A stretch of DNA of 64,000 nucleotides, taken from Siphonodentalium dalli. Lineage: Eukaryota; Mollusca; Scaphopoda; Gadilida; Siphonodentaliidae. Where the stretch lies: positions 32,552,987 through 32,616,986 of the forward strand of contig CP136063.1 of NCBI GenBank assembly GCA_032622095.1. Reading direction: 5' to 3'. Within the stretch, counting starts at the first letter, position 1; every line of letters starts with the position of its first letter. Shown in pieces: positions 1 to 9,799 of the stretch. The translations under genes were made by a program, and so were the position numbers. The notes under the pieces were generated by a model that saw only the letters and a list, made by a program, of their open reading frames with translations, did no database searches and was not told the DNA's origin.

Positions 1-1318
1 TTTCTTCAACTCTTAAAATCTACCGTTTGAAATTTCTAGATGAATAGATCTCATAGATGGGGATTCACATTTGTTCAAATAAGGGCAGAGATAAGAGATT
101 TAACTCTCAACCACCCACCCTACCTGTATGTATGCTGTTTGATACTGGTATAATAATATATAGATTCCTATTGATTTCTAAGCTGCCTGGGTGGAGGCAA
201 TGAGGCTGTAGATTTGATTTTTCAACCAGTAACAGTCCACATTTTCCTACTTCGGGTTAAACTGTTCGACCGAAATCGCCACAAATGTTAACAGGTCTAT
301 TTTGCTGATATTTAGTATGAAGGGTTCTTTGGTGTCTGGTATTGAAATTTATTCAGATATGGTCACCAGGTTAAATAGGGTGGGACCATGGACATAACTG
401 TATGTCTCTATAGTCATTCTTAAATTGTCTTCTCAAGAGAGGTTGGACTATTTAGCTTACATATAGTATGGATGATCCTTTAGTGACTGATATTCAGATT
501 TGTTAACATCAGGTCAACCTGTTTAAGAAATGACGGGGGCTATGGGGAGTTAACAATTTTGTGTTTAAAAAATCATTGAAATACCAAATTCATTAAAACA
601 TCTTCCTTGGAACTACCTAACTGATTAATCTGACATACATGTATGGTGTTTTGGGTCCATGGATAAATGGGCTTCAAACATGTCTAAATGGTTTTATAAA
701 AAGGTGCTTGTGAGATTGGAAATTTCCAAAAATTGAGAAAGTTTGAGATGTCGGTTGTGAAATTCCAACCCAAGACTTGGGAGTCTGGAGCCCGGTCGGG
801 AGGGGACTTGTTGAGCTGGAGGAGGGGGGTGATCAGTAGTGAACAGTGGGCAATTTCATGGTGGATATTCACCTTGAAATTACCCACTGTACACTACTGA
901 AGCCTCTCTAGCCACATATCGTGTTTAGATCTACTGTTTTCAAAGTGCTTATGAAAAGTTCTGACTATTGTGGTCTCCAGAGTCCCAGTCTCATCAGTCT
1001 TTGCAGTCTGGTGAGCGACCCCACAGTCTTTGACTGTCTTGTTATTAATAAAAATTACTAATGTGAACAAAATCTAATTATGCTTCATCATATTACAAAG
1101 AAAACACAACAATTGTATCACCATAACTTGTGAGGTACATGTCCTTTTATAATATTAAATTATGTATCATATTGTTACTATTTAGTCTATTACATGTATA
1201 TTGTTAATGTCCATGTCGAGTGGCAGTGCTAGAATGCAAGTGGGTCTGTGTATTGTGTATGACTGCAATTCAGCATCATATGATCATAAGTGTGAAATAA
1301 TATAATGATCATTTATAT
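1..1318. other. gene-free AT-rich sequence
   Basis: I see no credible gene here. The segment 700-900 belongs to a loose family of sequence rich in 'ttccaac/gttggaa' that recurs at 14740-15200 and 15592-16010. A hairpin with 25-nt arms (834-858 against 875-899, two mismatches) lies inside it. The rest is AT-rich sequence without visible structure. Confidence 0.6.
834..899. repeat. short inverted repeat (hairpin)
   Basis: The arms 834-858 and 875-899 are reverse complements with two mismatches around a 16-nt loop. This could be the core of a small fold-back element, but I see no target-site duplication, so the origin is open. Confidence 0.6.
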
Positions 1319-2071
1319 TGGCATAAAACTAATGTGTGTGACTAGATATATGTGTATAGTTATGATTTGAAAAATAAAATTGGAAATAAACAAAATGAAA
1401 ATAAAACATGACTAGAATCTCTCAATCACATTATCTGGCTATATGCCTATTACCCCATATTTAGGGAACATAATATTGTACACACTATACAGTATACATG
1501 CATCCAATACAAGTCACCTGGATGAGTGCTATTTCTCATATAATACAGGCGGCACACTTAGATTTCTTATCTTTCTTTGAAAAATAATTCCTCACAGGAC
1601 TCGTTTGTTCGTCGTGTTCTGCCATGATTACAGGAAGTTGTGACAACCGAAACCACGGGTTTTCCCAACTTACCACGGTTGTCATTTCCGGTTTCTGGCA
1701 TAAAACTAATGTGTGTGACTAGATATATGTGTATAGTTATGATTTGAAAAATAAAATTGGAAATAAACAAAATGAAAATAAAACATGACTAGAATCTCTC
1801 AATCACATTATCTGGCTATATGCCTATTACCCCATATTTAGGGAACATAATATTGTACACACTATACAGTATACATGCATCCAATACAAGTCACCTGGAT
1901 GAGTGCTATTTCTCATATAATACAGGCGGCACACTTAGATTTCTTATCTTTCTTTGAAAAATAATTCCTCACAGGACTCGTTTGTTCGTCGTGTTCTGCC
2001 ATGATTACAGGAAGTTGTGACAACCGAAACCACGGGTTTTCCCAACTTACCACGGTTGTCATTTCCGGTTT
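1319..2071. repeat. perfect tandem duplication, 2 x 377 bp
   Basis: The block 1319-1695 is repeated at 1696-2071 with no difference that I can find. The lack of divergence means a very recent duplication or an assembly or haplotype artefact. The short ORFs on the minus strand in both copies are copies of the same non-genic DNA and are not called. Confidence 0.85.
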
Positions 2072-2136
2072 TTCCCGACAACCGAAACCGAACTGATTCC
2101 ACGGTTAACCGCCCATCTCTAATATATATGTATATA

Positions 2137-2292
2137 CCCTGCTTGACAAAACAAGTGTCCACCTAACCGCGGTGCAGTTAGCGTTGACACCGCGGCTGAA
2201 ATGCAACTACACCGCGGCTCCACCGGCTAACTAGTTGGGGCTGCGGTGTACATGTACTTGCCGTTCGACCATGGTGTAGTTGCCACGGTACT
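2137..2292 (+). mobile_element. truncated copy of the CCGCGG-rich TA MITE
   Basis: It starts with the terminal inverted repeat CCCTGCTTGACAAAACAAGT and the family's CCGCGG-rich interior. Similarity ends near 2292 without the opposite terminus. The preceding bases are TA, the family's target duplication as shown at 8423. Confidence 0.7.
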
Positions 2293-2474
2293 AGTACAAA
2301 TACCCGCCATGCACCTTATTAGTAACTTGGGGACAGTTGGTGTATAAAATAAGAAGGGCCGCTTCATGTGAATGAAATTTATTCTGGTACTTGCATGTAA
2401 CAACATACATGTAAGGTATGGTATTCTTCAAGTTGAAGTAAATTTATAACAGTTTCTTCCATTTCAAACAAGCA

Positions 2475-2862
2475 TTAACCCTTTACCCAACAAACCGGCC
2501 AAAACCGGCCAAATAAAGCTTCAACAGCCTAAAATATCTTCGGTCTGTCTCAATAAAACCATACAAATATGGATATCATTGGAACCGGCTCCTTGACCAC
2601 ATTGTGATAGTTACAGTTATGCCCTGTGCCAATGCATTCTCTTATATATGCGAGTCGACCATAGGTCGCCTCGCATATATAAGAGAATGCATTGGCCTAA
2701 AAAAAATCTTTTTACCATTTTTTCTTACATTCTTTAACAATTTTATAATTTTTAATGTGTTAAGCCAATGCATTCTTTTATATATGCGAGGCGACCTATG
2801 GTCGACTCGCATATATAAGAGAATGCATTGGCACAGGGCCGTTCTGTTGGGTAAAGGGTTAA
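2475..2862. mobile_element. piggyBac-like MITE with two internal palindromes
   Basis: An 18-nt perfect inverted repeat closes the element (2475-2492 and 2845-2862). Read as TTAA + CCCTTTACCCAACA at the left and its complement + TTAA at the right, it has the TTAA target duplication and CCC/GGG termini typical of piggyBac elements; the element itself is 2479-2858. Inside are two palindromes of about 69 bp (near 2631-2697 and 2764-2832), each closing on 'gccaatgcattc'. The two are inverted copies of one another, so the whole element can fold as nested cruciforms. It has no coding capacity, so it is non-autonomous. Confidence 0.8.
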
Positions 2863-2897
2863 GTAATAACGAACCAAAGATGCTTTGGGTCGTATAT

Positions 2898-3020
2898 AAG
2901 CTATATCTGATTTTGTGACGTCACCAATTTTTAAGTAATACGACCCTTGGATTTTGAATTTTGGATAGCACGAATGTAGGACATAGGATCGGTGGGCCTA
3001 AAGCATTTTTGTCGTAATCG
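2898..3020 (+). repeat. dispersed repeat (family also at 5005 and 7838)
   Basis: The sequence 'gctatatctgattttgt' through 'gtgggcctaaagca' recurs at 5005-5126 and continues at 7838-7865 on the far side of a hAT-like insertion. This copy is therefore an uninterrupted ('empty') version of the site occupied by that transposon. Confidence 0.7.
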
Positions 3021-3928
3021 GCTGTCAAGAGGCCAACACAAATCAGTCGATGTGCAACATTCTCCTATTTATATAAACGTCATACAAACATTGATGTGTT
3101 TTGTTATTTATAAGGGCAAGTAGCTAGTTTATACTGCATTTCTATCAGGTCTAGTCACTCTATTGGATTATAATTGGAAACATATCAAACTAAAGCGCTA
3201 GAGTTTTAACAAAGCGTGAATTAAATTTTGCATGACAAAGTTTTGTTTACAAAATAAAAAAAAATATTAAAAACATTTGCCCAGAAAATCAATTCCAGCC
3301 GCATGAATGCACATGTAGAGAATATCTTCAATTTTCTATCGGTATTTTCGCCTGAAAGATTGATGCAATATTCACAAAGTTCAAACCTATAAACAATACT
3401 ATAAGATTCGATTGAGTGCTTCAATTTAAGTTCATCGATACAATCTAAAATCAATAAATAAAATTGGAAGATAACAACATATAGTTCCAAACGTATTAAC
3501 CATTTAAACCCATACTATTCTGTGAGTGTACGAAACAAACTATTTATGTAATTATAAGTATTGAAAATGTTATGTATTTCTATCAACAACGGCTGAACGA
3601 GCGAAGAGATGTGAGTTTGTGCTATAAATTAATACGCAATCACAAAAAAATAAATAGTTCTGCCACAGAAATAATTTTCGCGAACATGATCAGCGAAGAA
3701 TATTATGTGATAATCAGATAATATGAACACAACAACTGAGATAAGCAGGTAAGCTATGTGTGCATATTTGTGAACTCAATTCTTCTAAGCATCTGTAGAT
3801 ACTTTTAACGTGATGACAGGCAAAATTTTGAAAATGAAAACAACACAAAAATTGCATTGCGAAAATTTGATGCAACATGTGGTATGTCATTCTGAGCACA
3901 GTGTCAAAGTTCATTCATGGTGATCTTA
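3021..3928. other. gene-free sequence with old dispersed repeats
   Basis: No gene is visible. The stretch 3545-3650 resembles 23740-23835 (shared 'gagtttgtgctataaatta'). The stretch 3721-3808 matches 9501-9628 (shared 'acaactgagataagcagg' and 'cttctaa..aagcatctg'). These look like remnants of old interspersed elements. Confidence 0.55.
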
Positions 3929-4246
3929 GTGAACGTTCAGACGACCACGATACAATCGTACATGTATGCTCATGTCAAAATCGTAGGTCAAAAATAATAT
4001 CAAGCACTGTTTGATTTTAGTCTTTAGATGCAAAATCGTGGCATATCCTTGGTCGTATGTATGTAAAATTCGTAGCTGGAAATGACCGTAGGGTAGTCAA
4101 TCACATGCTTTAGGAACAACATACGATATCAATATCAGAATCTGAATGTACGACAACATCGCAATCGTATGAACAAACTATCCACGATCTCGTCGGGCCC
4201 GATTCCTCCACTTATGATTGAAATTCATGGTCGTCTGAATGTTCAC
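3929..4246. mobile_element. Harbinger-like MITE, family GTGAACGTTCAG
   Basis: The termini GTGAACGTTCAGACGACCA (left) and the near complement at the right (ending CTGAATGTTCAC) form an inverted repeat of over 20 bp. Both ends are flanked by TTA (3926-3928 and 4247-4249), a 3-bp duplication of the kind made by PIF/Harbinger transposases. There is no ORF, so it is a non-autonomous element. A truncated copy is at 4438 and another end is at 17867. Confidence 0.75.
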
Positions 4247-4291
4247 TTACTTTACTGATATTCATTCAACAACTATTGATAGGTGTCAACA

Positions 4292-4378
4292 TAGGGACCT
4301 GCAAATATTCCAGATTCGATTCGATGTCAATATCAGGGACCTGATTCAAGCTCGACACCGAATATTTTCGAATCGGTG
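4292..4378. mobile_element. remnant of a hAT-like element end
   Basis: The start 'TAGGGACCTGCAAAT' followed by 'gattcgattcgatgtc' resembles the left end of the hAT-like element at 11801 ('TAGGGCCCTGCGAAT', then repeated 'gaatcgaat' and 'gatgtcgacat'). Only this stretch is recognisable and no partner end was found. Confidence 0.45.
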
Positions 4379-4437
4379 TTACTTTGGTGTAATCTTGTTA
4401 TTTTGAGTTAGATATAAACACATGGCAAATGACCTAA

Positions 4438-4540
4438 GTGTACGTTCAGACGACCACGATTCAATCGTAAGTTGGGGAATCGGGGCCCGATGAGATCGTA
4501 GATAGTTTGTTCACACGATTGCGATGTCGTCGGACATGCT
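4438..4540 (-). mobile_element. truncated Harbinger-like MITE
   Basis: The sequence matches the inverted right part of the copy at 3929-4246 (GTGTACGTTCAGACGACCA, then 'gatgagatcgtagatag'), preceded by TAA. It breaks at 4540, exactly where the TA MITE begins, and the missing remainder is not found beyond that MITE. Confidence 0.65.
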
Positions 4541-4542
4541 TA

Positions 4543-4916
4543 CCCCACTGGACAAAACAAGTGTCCATTGGCACCGCGGTGTATTTGCCGTTCGGCCGCG
4601 GTGTCAGAGTTTGTAACTGCCGTTGAGCACCGCGACCGAACGGCAAGTACACCGTGGTCCAACAGCAAGTACACTGCGGCCGAAAGGCAACTACACCGCA
4701 GCCGAACGGCATGTACACCGTGGTTAGATTTCTGGTTAGTATCGTCTTTTTTCAGTTTAATGAACGTACACGCGGCAATTACACCATGGCCGAACGACAA
4801 GTACACCACGGCCCAACTGTAGTTAGCCGGTGGAGCCGCGGTGTAGTTGCATTTCAGCCACGGTGGCAACGCTAACTGCACCGCGGTTAGGTGGACACTT
4901 GTTTTGTCAAGCAGGG
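4543..4916 (-). mobile_element. CCGCGG-rich TA MITE, full copy
   Basis: The left end CCCCACTGGACAAAACAAGT and right end ACTTGTTTTGTCAAGCAGGG are inverted repeats of about 25 bp. Each is flanked by TA (4541-4542 and 4917-4918). The interior is built from degenerate units of about 21 bp, roughly 'accgcggccgaacggcaagt', plus a non-repeated stretch 'tttttcagtttaatgaacg'. It has no gene; the many overlapping ORFs on both strands are reading frames of the repeated unit. Confidence 0.8.
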
Positions 4917-4918
4917 TA

Positions 4919-4996
4919 CCCTGCTGGACAAAACAAGTGTCACCGCGGTGTATTTGCCGTTCAGCCGCGGTGTCAGAGTTTGTAACTGCAGTTGAG
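4919..4996 (-). mobile_element. partial second TA MITE abutting the first
   Basis: Immediately after the TA that closes the previous copy, a second left terminus begins (CCCTGCTGGACAAAACAAGT) and runs to about 4996 before stopping inside the interior. The two copies share the TA, so one probably inserted at the end of the other, followed by a deletion. Confidence 0.65.
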
Positions 4997-5126
4997 TACA
5001 ATGTAGGCTATATCTGATTTTGTCACGTGACCAATTATTAAATAATACGACATTGTAATTTAGATTTTTTGGGAGCACGATTGTCGCACATACAGTACGG
5101 TACATGTAGGATCGGTGGGCCTAAAG

Positions 5127-7837
5127 TAGGGCTGGAATATATTAACGAAAATAAAAAATGCGATTTTTGGAAATTAAAACCGTGGTTAACGATATAATCG
5201 CGTTTTTTTTAAAACAGATACAAGAAACTGAAAACAACTTCTCACTGTTCGCTAGAATCACATCATTGTCATTAGTTTTGACAAGTTGGCATCGGGAATA
5301 ACATACCCGGTATGCAACCACTCAACCAGTGACAACCTCATGCTCGATCGATATTCGGAATGAAAAGTAAATTCACTGGTTAAATTCCGCTATTCGGACA
5401 ATTTCGTTCCGGTGACTTGACAAATTCTGGTAGATACCGGTAATTAATAAAACCATTATCTCGTATATGCCAAAACTAAAAGTGTTCTATGCTATAGTAT
5501 CCTTTTCTAACTCGATATGTTCAACTATGTTGAGTAAATATATATGCTATTCCCGATGACACTTGCGTCGCTTGACAACTGGAAATGTGGTTTACCGTCA
5601 AGACAAATTTGACAATGATGTTCAGTCTTTTAGCGAAGTCCAAACACACGTAGTACATAACTTTTGGAATTCAGCCAAGCAAGGACATCATGTATTGTTG
5701 GGCGGGTTTGAAGCTCTAATTCTATACAATTGGTTTTAACCAATCGCAGTGAGTGGTTTCTTCTAGACGAGAAGAGGGCGGTATCTTCGCCCATTTATTA
5801 TTTTGATTGACGGTGCATGTGCATCGTTGTACTGATGGAAGAGGCGTGGCATGACTGACATTCATATCGATCTATCACCTGATCAGTCGTCGATTCATTT
5901 GGTGAATTCTCTTGTAATAAATATTTCGCAGGAAAGACGGAGAGCGAAAGAGGGACGTATTCTGGGTTTTCATATTCCCCCAATCTCGTTACTCTCAGGT
6001 GCCAAATAAACGTGCCGGCACGTTTATTAATTTGGAGCAAAAATACACACAATCACGCTTATTGTGACCCATCACGTTTATTATTTTTTTGGGGGTATAT
6101 CCATCACATAATGTGACATTTATTCTTTTTTGGGTAATAGACAAACGAATATAACAATGGAACGAATCACGAGTGCGCTAATCATTCAATACTAGAAGTT
6201 ACAAACCACTAAATAAAACTGTTTTTGGTTGGCTGAGATGCGACATCGCTTCGATATAAAACCTATTTTCAGAGTCACGGTCGCCAAATCTTTTACTTCG
6301 TCTACTTTCGGTTTGTGATAAAGCGCAAAATGTGAACTGGGTCGAGTTCACGGGACCCGAAACGATAGAAAAGCTGAATAATTAGAGTACAAACACTACC
6401 TGTTGACCAATGAGGAACGTTGTCTCCGAAAATCTCAGTCAATGTCACAGGTTGACAGTTAAATGGGAGGGGCTTTATATTAATAACTCATGTCAAGTTG
6501 TCAACTTTATAACGGGAATTGGGGGAGATTCATTGTCTGTTGACAAGTTTATTCCGGGAAGTTTAACAATTGCTCAGCAACCCACATGGGCCAGTGCACA
6601 GAGTGCAGTGTCGACGTGACACGGGGAAAGACATACATGTAGATTGATATGATATAGGTTGATACTACAGCAGCCGCGTCTCTCTGGTTAACAGTGAAAT
6701 AAAATTGCAGCAATAGCAGTTAGACAGACATCAAAGGTTTGCCTCCGTTTGTAAACGACATGTCATTGACAAAGTAGGTCACTTGCTGCATGACGTGTAC
6801 TATTGAAATAGGTCATTAAAATTGAGGTCACTCAAGTCAGGTCTGTGCTTTGATCAGTGGACCACTAGCGACTGATTGATCTATTTATACAATGTGTTTC
6901 AAGAAGATGGCATCGTATTGTCCACACATGCAAATTGATACAAAGCGGTCTGCTGGCCTCATGGTTACTCTGTGATAAATAGGGAATGCTTATCATTTTT
7001 ATTACTTATTGTGGGGGATTACCTTAATTTTTTGTTAGATACTGATTGAACATTGATCGTTCTCGTTCGTGGCGATCGCTGCTTACTTAATACCTGAATT
7101 GGTAATAACAATATGCAGTTTGTGTATCGAGATACCAGTACCTATCGTTTGAATGCCCGTATCGATGACCGTATCGTCAGTGCTGTATCACAGTCGCATT
7201 GATACATCGATGTATCGTTACACCCCTATGTAGAATACAACATGTAACATAATCTATGCCAACTATATATCATATGACTATAATGAGTAATATGTAATTG
7301 CACGCATGGTCATACATAATGTATGAATGGGGTAAACAAGATAGTGAAGATACATGATGCATAATACCTAAATGCCACTTCCTCCACACAGGTATGATTC
7401 CCTGTACTATATAAATGTACACATAAGCCTTCATGGCTCGAGTTTTAAGCATATACTACCATGAAAAGTAAAATCCGTAACCCAGCACATTTATTGTGCA
7501 CCAGCACTATTATTCTTTTTTTGGTAAAAATGTCACCCAGCACTTTTATTTGGCCAGCACTTTTATTTGGCACCTGAGAGTAGTCGTTCTAAATAAACGT
7601 TGTTTACTATGATGATTGAATATTGAAAAAATAGGACACGGGATTTAGTTGGAATTTAAAACTTAAATAACTCGATTTAGGCTTGAGTTAAACTATTTAT
7701 TTGTATATATGCTTATGATTGGATGGCACCCACTGATTGCCGACGATATTACGATTATTTTAGATTAGACGATATTACTGACGATATTGAAATTTTAACC
7801 GGGTATTGTCGATTAATCGGGAAACCGCCCAGCACTA
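5127..7837. mobile_element. hAT-like element, 2.7 kb, 8-bp target duplication
   Basis: The left end TAGGGCTGGAAT and right end CGCCCAGCACTA form a short inverted repeat, as in hAT elements. The flanks are a perfect 8-bp direct duplication GCCTAAAG (5119-5126 and 7838-7845). The interrupted repeat is present uninterrupted at 2898-3020, where 'gtgggcctaaagcat' reads straight through, giving a paralogous empty site. No transposase ORF is recognisable, so this is a non-autonomous or decayed copy. It hosts another TIR element at 5992-7580. Confidence 0.8.
5992..7580. mobile_element. TIR element of the AATAAACGTGC family nested in the hAT-like element
   Basis: The left end CTCTCAGGTGCCAAATAAA and the right end TTTATTTGGCACCTGAGAG are inverted repeats, each flanked by TA (5990-5991 and 7581-7582). 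The subterminal regions repeat variants of 'cacgtttattatt' and 'cagcacttttattt'. Related ends occur at 34999, 35222, 38181 and 38376. The interior (6140-7460) shows no credible gene. Confidence 0.65.
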
Positions 7838-7845
7838 GCCTAAAG

Positions 7846-8137
7846 CATTATTGTCGTAATTGAAAAAGAAATTGTTGCTGTGTCTTTCGATTACCGGTAC
7901 TGGTAATGTAAACGAGAATAGTGAATATGAATTACAATTTACATGTAAGTTCATTGCTAGCGGTAGTACCTTTTATTGAGAAAATATGACAAAATAAATA
8001 ACGACAATAGTGTGATGAATGTTGAGGCGGGGAGAAAATTAACTGGTATTGCATCGCAATTTGCTACCCAAATGTGGATAAAAGCTATCCATTTTGGTAT
8101 GAATTTTATATGATTAATAATGATTTTAGAACAATGC
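7846..8137. repeat. old dispersed repeat resumed after the hAT-like insertion
   Basis: This continues the repeat interrupted by the hAT-like element. The part 7890-8010 ('tattgagaaaatatgaca' and flanks) resembles 23610-23700, so the family is larger than one unit. No coding content. Confidence 0.5.
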
Positions 8138-8139
8138 TA

Positions 8140-8916
8140 CCCCCGCTCGACAAAACAAGTGTCCATTGGCACCGCGGTGTATTTGCCGTTCGGCCGCGGT
8201 GTCAGCGTTTGTAACTGCGGTTGAGCATCGCGGTCGAACGGCAAGTACACTGCGGCCGAAGGCAAGTACACTTTTGGTCGAACGGCAAGTACACCATGGC
8301 CGAAAGGCAACTACAACGCGGCCTAATGGCATGTACACCGTGGCCGAATGGCATGTACACTGTGGTTAGATTTCTGGTTTGTATCCTCTTTTTTCAGTTT
8401 AATGAACGTACACCGTGGCAACTACCCTGTCCACCTAACCGCGGTGCAGTTAGCGTTGCCACCGTGGCTGAAATGCAACTACACCGCGGCTCCACCGGCT
8501 ACAGTTGGGCCGCGGTGTACTTGCCGTTCGGCCATGGTGTAATTGCCGCGGTGTACGTTCATTAAACTGAAAAAAGACGATACAAACCAGAAATCTAACC
8601 ACGGTGTACATGCCGTTCGGCTGCGGTGTAGTTGCCTTTCGGCCGCAGTGTACTTGCTGTTGGGCCACGGTGTACTTGCCGTTCGGCCGCGGTGCTCAAC
8701 TGCAGTTAAAAACTCTGACACCACGGCCGATTGGCAAATACACCGCGGTGCCAATGGACACTTGTTTTGTCCAGCGGGGTACACCATGGCCGAATGGCAA
8801 GTACACTGCGGCCCAACTGTAATTAGCCGGTGGAGCCGCAGTGTTGTTGCATTTCGGCCACGGTGGCAACACTGATCGCACCGTGGTTAAGTGGACACTT
8901 GTTTTGTCCAGCAGGG
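8140..8916 (-). mobile_element. CCGCGG-rich TA MITE carrying a nested copy of itself
   Basis: The outer element begins CCCCCGCTCGACAAAACAAG and ends with the complementary terminus (…TTTTGTCCAGCAGGG), with TA on both sides. At 8425-8779 it is interrupted by a second family member in the opposite orientation. Removing that insertion restores the order seen in the full copy at 4543-4916 ('gtggcaac-ta-caccatggcc'). Confidence 0.8.
8425..8779 (+). mobile_element. CCGCGG-rich TA MITE nested inside its own family
   Basis: It begins CCCTGTCCACC, missing about 14 bp of the usual terminus, and ends TTTTGTCCAGCGGGG. It is flanked by TA at 8423-8424 and 8780-8781, inside the outer element. Because the host sequence is known from the full copy at 4543, this insertion shows directly that the family duplicates a TA dinucleotide. 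Confidence 0.8.
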
Positions 8917-8918
8917 TA

Positions 8919-9799
8919 TCTAATCAAGTCAATGTGATGTTATTTGCTAATCAAAATTTGAAAAGTAATTTGCTTCCTGTGTTGAGGTACGAAAAACACA
9001 TGGACTGGGCACATGTATTTGTTGACTATTGTTGTGAAAGATCATGTGAAAGGTCACGACATCAGGTGACAGAATTGTGGTGTGTAGGATACAGGACTCT
9101 CTCTCTCCCTCTCTCTCTCGTTGTTTGATCGCCAGTGGGGCAAGTCGACATTGACTTCAGATCTTATTTAGAACGGTTGGCCGAATCAAACTACTTCATC
9201 TGCCCGGTATCATCACATCTGCCATCATTGATAAAGACCACGGACAACGACCCACGACTACGACAACTCTAAACGGACCACACTGAATACACTTTATACA
9301 AACGAGAGGAATTAGGTGAGCCATCTTTCTTTTGAGTCTTGATCCCTCTTTCGCCCCGTTTGTATTCAATGTCGGAAATATAACGCAATGTTCCATCCAG
9401 TTCGAACTTTGGTCCATCGCCAGAAATTTAGGCAAAATTCTAACAATAGTCACTTTGTGGGGCGAGTTCAATTGAAAGTGATAAAAATTTGTGATGTGAA
9501 ATATGAACACAACAACTGAGATAAGCAGGTAACCTACTAGTACATGTACATGTATGTGCGCATATTTGTGAACTCCATTCTTCTAATCTAAGCATCTGTT
9601 AGTATTATCTATAGATACTTTTATTAGGCTATCGTTTTTCTTTCCCCAATACCACTATATGTATATGTAAAGCGATCATTTCCCGACCATCGGATCAGCT
9701 CCAGTTTGATCCGATGTCATACCACCCTTCTCTATCTCGCATACTGCGCATGTCTGTAAAAATCTAGACGATTTATTGTCCAAAAATATTTCCTTTATT
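8919..9799. other. gene-free sequence
   Basis: No gene is supported. A CT microsatellite lies at about 9098-9120. The stretch 9501-9628 is a copy of the repeat at 3721-3808. Nothing else stands out. Confidence 0.5.
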
